Source: Trichinella spiralis
Lineage: Eukaryota > Nematoda > Enoplea > Trichinellida > Trichinellidae
Reading direction: 5' to 3'
Assembly: GCA_000181795.3 (NCBI GenBank)
Contig: CM012954.1
Location: forward strand, 8,082,243-8,112,968
Length of the DNA: 30,726 nucleotides
Under the pieces are notes generated by a model. It ran no database searches. It had not been told where the DNA came from and saw only the letters and a program-made list of their open reading frames with translations. The translations under genes were made by a program, and so were the position numbers. Positions 21,120 to 30,379 of this stretch are shown here, piece by piece; positions within the stretch are counted from its first letter, which is position 1; every line of letters begins with the position of its first letter.

Positions 21120-21360
21120 GGGTTACATGCATGCGAATTGTTGAAAAAAAATTGCAAACAAGGGATGGTGGTGGTGGTGGTATCCCAGTTGCGCGCTAAT
21201 TGTTTCATCTGAAATTCGGAATTCAAAAGACGCAAGGCGCATTCCGCGATCCGGGCATGAATCATTTCTTTTATGATTGGCTTCTTTTTGCCGCACCGCT
21301 GTTTCAAAAATTGCCATCTCTTCCTGTATGTTGAGATGAAAATGATGATAAGAAGCGTCG
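21120..21360. other. GC-richer island with (GGT)n
   Basis: Contains (GGT)5 near 21168-21182, then GTTGCGCGC and CGCATTCCGCGATCCGGGC. On the minus strand two long frames overlap (one reads IIKEMIHARIAECALRLL), after a possible acceptor ACATACAG at about 21330. Both strands and several frames are open, so the block is unusual in composition rather than proven coding. Confidence 0.25.
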
Positions 21361-21490
21361 ACGTTGATATTTTCTTTTTTCATTATTTCTTCTCTCCCTC
21401 TCTTTATTATTATTATTATTACTTTTTTTACGGCAACATCTGCTTTTATGTTTCATGCCTTCCTATCTTTTTTTCTGTTTGCTTCAAATT

Positions 21491-21502
21491 AGCTGGCCAG
21501 CT
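21491..21502. repeat. 12-bp palindrome in an AGCTAGC-rich patch
   Basis: AGCTGGCCAGCT is a perfect palindrome, followed at once by AGCAGCTAGCT. The same AGCAGCTAGCT string recurs at about 19241-19251. Confidence 0.5.
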
Positions 21503-21629
21503 AGCAGCTAGCTCTGCACGCACAATGCATACACACAAACTTGACGCAATTTTGTTGAATTTGTGGATAAATCTGCTTCTTTTTTTTCAGAATATCAGAA
21601 TTAACATTGGAACAGTAAGACAATGAGTG

Positions 21630-22102
21630 CTTTTCAACTTTATTCGATCAGATTAATTTTTAATATCATATTAATAATCAGATGTAGAAATCTATTATTC
21701 ATAGTTTTCACATTTGCAAGTTTCAACTGTTACATTGCGAAGCTGCAAAATAATAGTAATAATATAAGCAAAAAGTGTCATATTTGTGAGAGCAGTTTTT
21801 CTTTCAAATTTATTATTTCGCATAAATTGAAATGGCAATGGGAAAGTTGTTTTCGTAATGTTGTTTGTTGTTAATATTCTAAGAAGAAGAAGAAGAAGAA
21901 ATGCTCAATTTTTAATAGTTCCAAACTTAAATTCTTTGGGTCAGAGAAAAATGATGAGGGTTGTTTTTATATTGTTTAACAATTTCAGGTAAAATGACGT
22001 TTTTAAATTTCAATTTAAATTATAATTGTATCAAATATCAAATGATGTGTGATGGGATATGGATAGTTTGATTTGCAATTTCAATGAATAGAATAAGCAG
22101 AA

Positions 22103-22147
<45 letters not shown>

Positions 22148-22660
22148 GTCACGTGTCTAATGTGATATTGAGAAATTGTTTTCTTTTTTTTCATAAATTA
22201 TGCTAATAATTTGCTATAATATTATCATTATTATTTCTTTTTGTTTGTCGTTTTTTTAAACAGCAGATCAGTTTGCAAACTTGTCGATTGATTAATAATG
22301 GAAATAGTTGGTTGAGTGTTGCAATCAGTGGGAAAGAAAAAAGCATTGTGCGATAATTAAATGTTTAAAAAAATCTAAAGTTCCTGTTGTTGCGGTGTAA
22401 AAAATTGGAATTTGAAGCATTTCGAATATTGTAAATTTGGATGTTTGTTTAGTTTTTTTCTCATAGCTATTTGTTAAGCCGTTGTTGTGGGTTTCTTCAA
22501 AATGTTAGCGCACAATATTTTTTCTTTGCTTTTGCTTCTGCTTTTTTTTTCTGAAATTTCCACTTGAACAACTGTGATTGTCTTTGATGAATTGTTTGTA
22601 AAGATGGACATTTTTTATCCGCATTATTCAAGCTATGCTCGGTGTGTTTAATTAGAAACG
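21630..22660. repeat. AT-rich stretch with a 41-bp (TG)n microsatellite
   Basis: An uninterrupted TG run occupies 22104-22144 (about 20 units), the longest dinucleotide repeat in the window and able to adopt Z-DNA. (AAG)n lies near 21881-21899. No gene recognised. Confidence 0.8.
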
Positions 22661-22751
22661 CGAGATCTATAAACAGTTTGTTATTTCGAACGTAGTGCGC
22701 GCGCATGCGCGTGTAGAAGAGGGAAAATTCATCAAACTCCTCTTTCCACAT
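22497..22751 (-). CDS. Doubtful ORF, 84 codons
   Basis: ATG-to-stop frame starting MWKEEFDEFSLFYTRMRAHY, with mixed residues over its first 65 codons and a Lys/Ala-rich end. It spans the NRF1-like palindrome. An upstream in-frame stop is close. No family, no poly(A) signal noted just after it. Could equally be a fragment of an exon or chance. Confidence 0.13.
   Translation of the reverse strand: MWKEEFDEFSLFYTRMRAHYVRNNKLFIDLAFLIKHTEHSLNNADKKCPSLQTIHQRQSQLFKWKFQKKKAEAKAKKKYCALTF
22700..22711. promoter_or_regulatory. NRF1-type palindrome
   Basis: CGCGCATGCGCG matches the NRF1/EWG consensus YGCGCAYGCGCR at every position and is a perfect 12-bp palindrome. It stands in a CpG-bearing patch (22655-22800) with a CRE-like CGACGTCA at 22760-22767, inside otherwise AT-rich DNA. 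Suggests a promoter-proximal element of an unannotated transcript. Confidence 0.4.
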
Positions 22752-22799
22752 GCAACATGCGACGTCAAAGCGTTGGCGTTTTCGAGAGTTTCTGATCAG

Positions 22800-24415
22800 T
22801 TTAATACTTTTTTTATTTTACATTTTCGTTTTCAAATTTATTCGTACAATTAATAAATGATTAGTATTTGAAAATTTATGAGAATATTTTTAAAAAAAAC
22901 TATATATATGTATATTTATGTTATATTGCACAGAAAAGTGAAAAAGTGCGAGGGCAATTTGAAGAAACATTTTAGCAGATGCAGTTCAGCAGTTTTATAG
23001 CCAGCCATTAGTCGGTTAATTTTGATTGAAAAATAGCTGGAAGCGACAGCCAACAGCAGCGGCAGTAGTAGTAGTAGCTGTTGTTGTTGTTGTTGTTGTA
23101 AGAAGATGGATAAGTTGGCTGGATATTTTGTCATTTGCATTTGTTCGTTTGGTCTGAGTTTGCAATTTTGATGCAATCAAATTTTGTCCATCTTAAAATG
23201 TCCATTTTTTGTTCAAATTGTATCAAATCCGAGTTCAAATTCAATCAAAAAATTTTTACTTTTATATTTAGTTAACTTTCGTTATTGAAGAAATTCCATT
23301 TTCACGCTGCTATTCAGTCGCCAAATGTGAAAGTTGTAACCATCTCGTATTCTGCTAGTGATACACGCTTAAATTTGCATATAAATAACAGAGTTGTATT
23401 GGTTTGCTTAGATTAAGTTGTTTGTTGCAAGAGAAAAAAATTGATCATTTTCACTTACTCAGCGGAAAGTTTTGTCAGTGCTATTTATATATATTCCACC
23501 CTTTGGCTATGCTGCTTTTTCTCCTGAGCGTGGGAAAAAAGCGCACGAACATTTGTTTAAATTGTTGGGATTGGCGAGTTGGAGGGAGACTTATGTTTAA
23601 TTCGTTCATTTTTTTTCTTTCTTTTGGTTTTTCTTTTGTCGAAGAATAGAGAAAATTTTTTGATATTTCTATTTTTTCAAATTCTCATCCTTTTAAATTT
23701 TCTCTGCGTAATGTGGCACGAAATTTTAAATGAAGAATCGATAATTGTGATTTTTACAATGTCGGTTTTTATGGTCTTCCTTTCCCTCGCTTGCTTAGTA
23801 AAGAGAAAATGAAAGCAATAAAAATTTAGATCAGGGGATAATTTATTGTTATGTCTTATGGTAGTATAGCGCTAAAATTGTGATGGTTTATTTTTAATGG
23901 AAAAAATCAGTCACCGATAAATTTTAAATTATCTTTTTACAAATCAGATAATAACGATTTGTTCTTCAGTTTTAATTAAAATACTGCATGAGAGATTTTT
24001 GAATGGTTAATTTTTAATTTCTATTCGTTGTAACACGGATTGTATTTATTATTGAAATGAAGTTTCAATGAATAAAATACACAAGCGGCACGCACACGTT
24101 TAAACGTTATTTTTTGCTTAATTTTCGTGTTGCCTATTTTTTTGCTTTAAAAGTGAAATGGGTAAATTTGAAATGTTGAAATCTGCAATTGTGGGTAAAA
24201 TTGTATAAATAAATATTGTATTTTATTGTATTATGTGATTGTGAATTGTAATTCAAGAAAACAATACCATTTCATAAGTTGTGTTGCACACTGATTATTT
24301 ATTTCAAAATTAATGTGCAATGAATTTTATCATTGGAAAAAATTTTTGCTCATTAAATGACACATGGTTGATCGATATTATTGGATGTTGTTAAGAATAT
24401 GAAAATAAAGACCGA
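22800..24415. repeat. AT-rich stretch with (AGT)n(TTG)n
   Basis: A compound repeat of AGT units passing into TTG units lies at 23064-23099. Octamers ATTTGCAT are at 23133 and 23373. Frames at 23404-23812 on the + strand are Phe/Leu-rich readings of T-rich DNA. No gene recognised. Confidence 0.6.
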
Positions 24416-24419
24416 CATG

Positions 24420-24570
24420 AAGGTGCTGCATGTTCTTGTAATAGATGCTAGTATTGCTGTTGGTCGAGGGGCTGTGCAGTCGTCATCATCATCAGTCTCA
24501 TCATCATTGGCGTCGAGCTTTTGATGACCAATTCGGGTAATAGATGGGAAATGGTCTGTCGCTTTTGCAT
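24420..24570. other. GC-richer island with ATC repeats
   Basis: Includes CATCATCATC and TCATCATC units and GGTCGAGGGGCTGTGC. On the minus strand one frame stays open across it and reads with an acidic run (KLDANDDETDDDDD). No splice sites or family clear enough for a call. Confidence 0.2.
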
Positions 24571-25280
24571 TTAAACGTTGTTTGTTGAATTAATAAATCA
24601 TTTTCACCAAGATCAATAAGCATTTAAGCTCTTTCCGTTGTATGTATTGATTTGCCCCGTTTCCGGCGGGACACTTCAACTGGTTGGTTGCATTTCATCT
24701 GGCATGCGCATTTGTACACACTGGCTTAAAAAGTACATTCCACAAAGTCGGGTATTTGTTTGTTTTTTAATTTTAATTTATGCTTGATTTATATATTTGA
24801 TTGAAAAGAGTTTGAAAATGATTTCAATTATCATTGTTGCTATCAGTTGCAATTGTCAAAAGAAAAGGAAGGCATCATTTTCACAAGTCTTTTGTTCAAA
24901 ATTCTGTTCTGCTTGACAAAATCATTTCATTATTTTTCTTTTGCAATTTTACATTCTATTGAATCTCGTAATATGCAGATGAATATGCATGCAGATTTTA
25001 TTTTTCTCGAAAATCTTTTCATCTCCTAACCGTCCGTATTCTTTGGGATTCAGTGGGATATGATCAGTGCCACAACAGTTGAGATTGTCATCTTTTGATG
25101 ATAAAATTGATATTTTTATTTATTACAAAATTTGTTTTTAATATTCTTATCAATGGAAGAAAATTTTTCAGCATTTATGGCGACCATTTGATAGTATAAT
25201 TTGTAGTGTATGAAAATTGATGTTTGAGAATTGTAATAATGATAATAAGGTAGTTTCACAAATTTCAACCATATAATATA
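24571..25280. other. AT-rich stretch, nothing recognised
   Basis: A short mixed patch at about 24650-24720 (CCCCGTTTCCGGCGGGACAC) stands out. Otherwise AT-rich with no gene, RNA or repeat family seen. Confidence 0.55.
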
Positions 25281-25286
25281 TTTATT
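25281..25286 (-). promoter_or_regulatory. Poly(A) signal after the 178-codon ORF
   Basis: AATAAA on the minus strand, 24 nt beyond the stop codon of the ORF at 25311-25847, a spacing typical of compact genes in this window (compare CIAO1). Confidence 0.35.
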
Positions 25287-25310
25287 AAGATGTAATTGAT
25301 GAAGGGAAAA

Positions 25311-25847
25311 TTATTTCTGATATGCTATCGAATGAACAGCAACAAAAAAAACGAAACAGTTACGTGTGTTGCTAGAAAATGTGTATGTGTGTGAACTTTG
25401 TTGCTTGGAATTGGAAAAATTTCTAGAAGAATGGTGGAGGAATTTGTGGAATTTGTTTAAACAAATATTTTGGTAAAAGAGGAAAAAAAAGAAGAGCACA
25501 CGTTTAGTTTTTAGCAGTTTTTTGAAAAAATTTACAAGAACATTTTTGCATATGTTGTGTGGAATTTTTTTTGTTTTATGGTAAATGGGTTGTTTAGTCA
25601 GTGATTGTTGCATTAATTTTAAAATTAATGCCATGCTTTTTTGTTCATCATTTTTCTGAAAAGATGTGATGAAAGTGATTCCTTCAATTTCATACCATGC
25701 AAGAAGCACGAAGTAGATCTTCTTCGGTGTTGTTGTAGATATTTCTGTACTGTTGTTGGAAATGTGCGTTCGTTCCACTACCATTACTTTCATATTTTGC
25801 AAATATTTTTTGATATATTTTAAATGAAATGAACAACTATGTTGCAT
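25311..25847 (-). CDS. Hypothetical protein, 178 residues, orphan
   Basis: Longest open frame outside the six known genes: single exon, ATG at 25847-25845, TAA at 25313-25311. It starts MQHSCSFHLKYIKKYLQNMK and is rich in Lys, Ser, Asn and Phe. A stretch in the middle (KKIYFVLLAWYEIEGITFIT) is hydrophobic, and a second Phe/Leu run (RVLFFFFLFYQNI) follows. No domain recognised. AATAAA follows the stop by 24 nt. Upstream on the same strand ACCTTTGCAG ends 45 nt before the ATG and could be an acceptor. A rough estimate for this composition makes a frame this long uncommon but not impossible. The opposite strand offers a competing exon at 25829-25900. Confidence 0.3.
   Translation of the reverse strand: MQHSCSFHLKYIKKYLQNMKVMVVERTHISNNSTEISTTTPKKIYFVLLAWYEIEGITFITSFQKNDEQKSMALILKLMQQSLTKQPIYHKTKKIPHNICKNVLVNFFKKLLKTKRVLFFFFLFYQNICLNKFHKFLHHSSRNFSNSKQQSSHTYTFSSNTRNCFVFFVAVHSIAYQK
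25610..25631. repeat. 22-bp perfect palindrome
   Basis: GCATTAATTTT (25610-25620) is followed immediately by its exact reverse complement (25621-25631), with no spacer. It falls inside the 178-codon ORF, where it encodes part of ALILKLMQ. The TTAATTAA-like core is homeodomain-site-like. Confidence 0.65.
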
Positions 25848-25900
25848 TTTTGTTCTTTCAAACGTCGAAATGCTCAACAAATTCAGCTAAAGCTGCAAAG
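25829..25900 (+). CDS. Possible first coding exon (weak, competes with minus-strand ORF)
   Basis: ATG at 25829 in good context opens 24 codons (MNNYVAFLFFQTSKC...SAKAAK), ending exactly at a strong donor match CAAAG|GTGAGA in phase 0. The N-terminus is hydrophobic like a short signal sequence. A phase-0 acceptor follows at 26381 (TTATTTCAG) and leads into a frame open for more than 36 codons. Both exons are unrecognised. Confidence 0.15.
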
Positions 25901-26063
25901 GTGAGAAACATCATTCATTCATCATGCTACACATGCACAGTAAACACACAGATTGTTGCATGTCGACTGGCAACAAACACGGCTCTTCGACGTCTGTTGT
26001 TCGTTTGTTGTTTGGTTCTGGGGTTTTATATTGGTGACGTGTGTGTATTTTTTTTTTGCTGCC

Positions 26064-26099
26064 GCTGACTCAGCTGAAACGTTCATCAACTGCTATAAA
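26064..26099 (+). promoter_or_regulatory. Possible core promoter: AP-1/Maf-type site plus TATA box
   Basis: GCTGACTCAGC (26064-26074), an 11-bp match to the palindromic Maf/AP-1 element, lies 20 bp upstream of TATAAA (26094-26099). The following 150 bp are GC-richer, with a CAGG repeat (about 26160-26180). A CRE-like TGACGTG lies at about 26034. No downstream gene recognised. Confidence 0.25.
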
Positions 26100-26381
26100 G
26101 CGTTTTGGAACATTTCGCTCGATTCCATGCTCTGAGCTCAGTCATTCACTCCCACAAGCAGACAGGCAGGCAGGCAGGCAGACAAGTAGAGTTAGCCCAA
26201 CTTCCCGCATCCCGTATGTTCCAGTCCTCCAAGACAGTCTGGCTGTCCAGTATGATGAATGCTTTAATTTCACTTTTGATTATTCTTTAATATGGATGTG
26301 AAGTAATGATAATTTTCATTTTGTGAGATGATTTGTTGTGAAAACATTATTAGGCGATTTTCAATTTTATTATTATTTCAG

Positions 26382-26489
26382 TTGGTGGAATATTTGACTT
26401 TTTTCCTCAAAGAATTTCAACTTTCAACTGGCGGGCGGATAAATAATATTCACTTCAATCCCCTTTATGCTGGAATACTGGTAGCAAAT
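26382..26489 (+). CDS. Possible internal exon (weak)
   Basis: Preceded by a textbook acceptor (TTATTATTATTTCAG) and open only in phase 0, reading LVEYLTFFLKEFQLSTGGRI and on to HFNPLYAGILVAN. Candidate donors are CTG|GTAGCA at 26480 and AAT|GTAAAA at 26489. In phase with the candidate exon at 25829-25900. No family recognised. (CTTG)n follows at about 26522-26541. Confidence 0.15.
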
Positions 26490-26651
26490 GTAAAACCAGT
26501 TGAAAATGTTCGCTCGCTTGCTTTGCTTGCTTGCTTGCTTGGTTGTGCTTTCATCTTCTCATCTTGCTTTCATAAATTGAGTGCTGTTTTTGAAGTTCAA
26601 AGACTCGAGACCGCTTGTTTGCAAAAATTCTCTATGCTTATTACGTTTTGA

Positions 26652-27803
26652 ATTTGCTTCTTCTATTTTTTTTTTCATTAACTTATTCTCTCTACACACC
26701 TAACAAAAGTGTTTATTGCAAAAAAATGCAGAAAGAAGAGGAGGATTATTTTCGTTTAATTATAAACTGACAGCCAGCCCCTACACCACCACCATCTGCA
26801 TTATCTATTATCAGATGCTGCTGACATTTACGGTGGTACCACCACCATCGATAGCATCATTTATTTGTTCAGAATATTGCGATAGTTTGTCATGATTTAT
26901 TTTTTTTTTCGAATTTCCCAACTTCAGCAAAACAAAATGTATATAGCTTTTAATAATATTGAAATTGAATCTCCGGGAATGGATTTTCTCATTTCGTATA
27001 TTTTATGTTTGTTTCTTTTTTGGGTCGATGTTTCAATATATATATATAACAATAATGTTGCTATGTTGAACAGAAGAAACAGAATGCGAAACGGCAACGA
27101 TATTCAAAAGCTGTGACATTGCTCAACTATTGATGCAGCTTTTTTCTTATTTTTGGTGTTTCATTCAATGAAATTCATTGCAACTTTTCATTTTGTTATG
27201 ATTTTTTTTCTTGTATAGTTTTTTGCTGAAAAATTGCAAAAATATCTATTTTGTATCTGCAGAAGTGTTGTAAGAGCAGGAAATGTTGACTTCAGGGATT
27301 ACGGTTATATATGAGCAGAGTTTGCCAAGTATTGTAGAGATGATTTGCGTTTTCTAGCCTTGGATTTTGTTGTTCATAAGAGACGTATGCTAGAGCACTG
27401 GAGAGCAACAACATTTATCTTCATTTCTTAGTTAATTTAATGGTGAAAGAAATGTCATTGTCAATTCTGATGCCCTTGTTTAATTAAACTGGTCACTGGT
27501 TGAATTGATTTTGCACTTGCTGTTTGTTCCACTGCAATTTTCAAGCAATTTTTTTTTCTTTCAGTCAGTATAATTTTTTCTTCAAAAATTTTAAAATTAT
27601 CTTTTTTTTTTCTCTTATTTAAAATCATAATTAATAAATTCACGTCCATCAGACAGTCTCTTTCGTCAGATATGCTGTGCAGTAGTGGTGAGGATTTTTT
27701 GCGAAAATTATAAACTTCCACGTTGATATTCTATTTTTAACAGTAGCATTAGTTTAGTAGTGGTTCACTCTGCAGTTATTTATTTTTAATCTTTCCATAT
27801 AGT
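26652..27803. other. Mostly AT-rich stretch, no gene recognised
   Basis: Holds a GC-richer patch at 26770-26850 with ACCACC repeats, a 12-bp palindrome GGTGGTACCACC (26832-26843), and two E-boxes CATCTG/CAGATG in inverted order nearby. (TA)n lies near 27037-27048. Nothing else recognised. Confidence 0.55.
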
Positions 27804-27855
27804 CGATTTTCATGATCATTTTTCTTGATAAATTGTTTCAAATGATCATAAATCG
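27804..27855. repeat. Inverted repeat, 16 paired bases with a 2-nt bulge
   Basis: CGATTT-tc-ATGATCATTT (27804-27821) pairs with AAATGATCATAAATCG (27840-27855) over an 18-nt loop. The inner 10-bp arms are perfect. Longest hairpin noticed in the window apart from microsatellite arms. Confidence 0.65.
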
Positions 27856-29227
27856 TTAAATAAAACTGACAAGCTAGTAGTTAATTGTTTTTCGTTTCAT
27901 TTTTCAATCGTGGAATGGAAAGTGCGCACACATTTCCCAGTGTAAGTAAGATGCTTAGTATGCGATGCATTTCTCTTTTCCAAATGCATATTATTTAAAT
28001 TATGTCATTTGCTGTTTGTTCAATTTGTTCAAGATTTCAACGTCAACAAATGAATGAATGGTAGGTGATTGCAATGAACAAATTAATACACCTTTCTCTT
28101 AATTTGATAGTAAAAATGAAATTTGATAGGCAGTTTTGATTTTATTATTTTTTTAATCTTTTTGTCAAATAAAACGGTGCAAACGAACAAACAGTGTTGT
28201 TTTACATATTAGGAGATTATTAAACATTGTCCAATGAGACGAGTGGGAACTGTATGCAATTGTTTTTGTTCTTGGAAATGATTCTGCTTCATTTGTTCAG
28301 AAAGTTTGTTTGGTTGTTTGTATGCGGATCTTTTCTCGTACTGTGCTTTTTGCACAATGAATTATAACCAATAGTGTAAGCATTTGCTTTTCTTTTTCTA
28401 AAGTTGATCTTGCAGAATTTGAGCCGTAATTATTTTGAGTACATGATTTTCATATTACGGTCACACTGTTGGCAATTTATTTGTTCGAATGGTTTGATTA
28501 GCATTGGAATTGAATTTCAACATGACCATACTGAAAATTTTAAATTTGAATTAATTTTTGTGAAAGGCTTTGAAAATTAGTGTTAATATGAAATATTATG
28601 TCATAATTTGTTTTATCAAACAACACTGGCCAGGCAGGCTTGGTTGTAAAATGTGTTACAATGTTGCGGTGACAAATGAACCCCCCTCCCATTTCAAAAA
28701 AAAAAGAGAAAGATATGTTGTTAAATTTCAAATGGCAGGTGAAATTGAACATAATTTCACACACGGTGACATTGATGAGAGCAAATTTTGCTTGCCTAGT
28801 TGGTTGGTTGGTTGGTTTAGTTACTTACCTTTGCCCAGTGCGTACTATTCACGGTTGTGACAGAGCAGTTTTGTATTTTGCAATTACAATTCGAAAACAA
28901 TCCTGTCATTTCATCTTCCAAATATTTATCGAGGAATGAAATGGAATATGCAAATTTTGTTTCTTATCAGGTTTTCCATTTTATTTCCGCATTTGATTTT
29001 GATTTCCTTTTCTGTTTTCACAGCGCAAACGTTTTCTAACAACAGCAACAATATTTTCAAGCATTCAAGACAGTGAATTGTGTTTTCAATGTGGTGCACT
29101 GTCCAATATTGAATGAAATGTGTGTCATAAATTTTGATTTTGATGGAAATTTTCAATTTTGGCCTAATTGTGTTCAAACTCTCCTCCTAATTTGTTGTAT
29201 AATTTGAATGTTCTTTCTTGTCGTTTG
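27856..29227. other. AT-rich stretch, no gene recognised
   Basis: Contains (GGTT)n at about 28799-28817 and an octamer ATGCAAAT at 28948. Between 28620 and 28800 the sequence is more mixed, and a + strand frame reads MAGEIEHNFTHGDIDESKF at about 28733-28790, but without a supported gene model. Confidence 0.55.
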
Positions 29228-29243
29228 TTTTTGACGTCAAAAA
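29228..29243. promoter_or_regulatory. 16-bp perfect palindrome centred on a CRE
   Basis: TTTTTGACGTCAAAAA is fully self-complementary and contains the exact CRE TGACGTCA (29232-29239). It lies 28 bp upstream of the MGNSSS start codon. Confidence 0.45.
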
Positions 29244-29271
29244 TTTGAATTGGAAAAAGCGAATTGTGAAA

Positions 29272-29403
29272 ATGGGCAACAGCAGCAGCAGCAGTTCGTT
29301 GTACGGAGAAGTTCAGAGGTGGAAGGATGATTTGAGTGGGAAAACGTTTCTGTATCCAAATTGGACAATGTCCATTCAGAGAAGTTTGTGTGTGTTTTTT
29401 TAA
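29272..29403 (+). CDS. Possible N-myristoylated protein, first exon or small ORF
   Basis: ATG at 29272 in good context (GAAAATGGGC) begins MGNSSSSSSLYGEVQRWKDD, matching the N-myristoylation pattern M-G-x-x-x-S/T. The frame runs 43 codons to TAA. Donor-like sites AGAA|GTTTGT and TTT|GTGTGT occur near its end, so it may be a first exon. The poly-Ser comes from a CAGCAG run. No family recognised. A CRE palindrome just upstream and a G-quadruplex motif downstream fit a 5' gene end. Confidence 0.25.
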   Translation: MGNSSSSSSLYGEVQRWKDDLSGKTFLYPNWTMSIQRSLCVFF

Positions 29404-29533
29404 AGAGCATCTATTTGTCGTTGTCGTCGTCTATGTGACTTGCTGATGTTGTTTGCTGAAGTGACTGAAATTGGCCATTCACGTATGTGTGTGTGTGTGT
29501 GAGTGTGATAATGCTTTCAAAGATCGATCAAGT

Positions 29534-29564
29534 GGGGTAAGGATGGGATGGGGTGGGGTTCGGG
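29534..29564 (+). other. G-quadruplex motif
   Basis: Five G-runs (29534-29537, 29545-29547, 29550-29553, 29555-29558, 29562-29564) separated by loops of 7, 2, 1 and 3 nt, satisfying the usual G3+N1-7 rule with one run to spare. Exceptional in such AT-rich DNA. A (TG)n run lies just upstream (about 29484-29500). Confidence 0.7.
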
Positions 29565-29699
29565 TTTGGATGATGAATAGGCGGTATACAGAAAAGTGAG
29601 CTAAAACATGCCAGCCAGAGGGGAGAAATTGGCAAGTTGGTTGTGCCGTATTGTTTAGATGCCATTCGTTGGACATCGCTTCATTGTTGTCTTTTTATT

Positions 29700-30379
29700 A
29701 TTGTTAACACCGTTTTTCCCTCACACTGTCATTTGATTGATTTTATTATTTTTAGCAACCAAGGATTTTTTTGTTTTTGTTTTATCCATTATTGTTGTTT
29801 GTAAAATAGAATTTGCTTGGTCCTTCGTTGTGTTTGTGTGTGATGTTGGTGAAATTTCAAACTGCTGTAGCTGCTATATGCTTTATTGTCGTTGCCGGCA
29901 TTGTTGTTTACTTTTAGTGCAGTATTTCAGTGATAACGGCAACGTTGTTGTTGTCTACATATGTCGACGATACTATCGTTAGCGTAAAATAATTCAGCTT
30001 TATTTGTGAAGTAATGAATCGTGCTTTGTTAATCAATGATCGTCTTGTGCAATTGGTTATCAACAGCAGAAAGTAGAGAGAGAGAGAGACAGAAGCATTC
30101 AACGGAGGCTTGATGATTTTTATTTCTGTTGTAAAGAATGTTGACCAGCCATTAATACATACTAATAATAATAATAATCATGCATCACTTTTTGTGCACA
30201 TGCTACATGTATATACTCTACAATAGTAGAAAAATTTACTAAGAGAAATGACATTTTTGTTGTACGCGATTTTCCCATTCTATTTTTCCTTTCGCTAAAA
30301 TTGTTGGCTTGTTGTGGTCGATTGGCATTCTTTTTTCTCTCTTGTATATTTTGTGTTTTTGTTATTTTTATTTTTTCAG
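29700..30379. other. AT-rich stretch, no gene recognised
   Basis: Includes GAGAGAGAGAGAGA near 30076 and (AAT)n near 30163-30178. Short Phe/Val-rich frames only. Ends at a good acceptor (TATTTTTTCAG, to 30379). Confidence 0.55.

Noticed and set aside
21123-21383. Two overlapping minus-strand frames that both look protein-like.
   Set aside because: Three frames over both strands look equally plausible, so composition rather than coding explains them; kept only as an island.
21273-21626. + strand frame of 117 codons with poly-Tyr.
   Set aside because: Low-complexity reading through (TAT)n and pyrimidine tracts; no domain.
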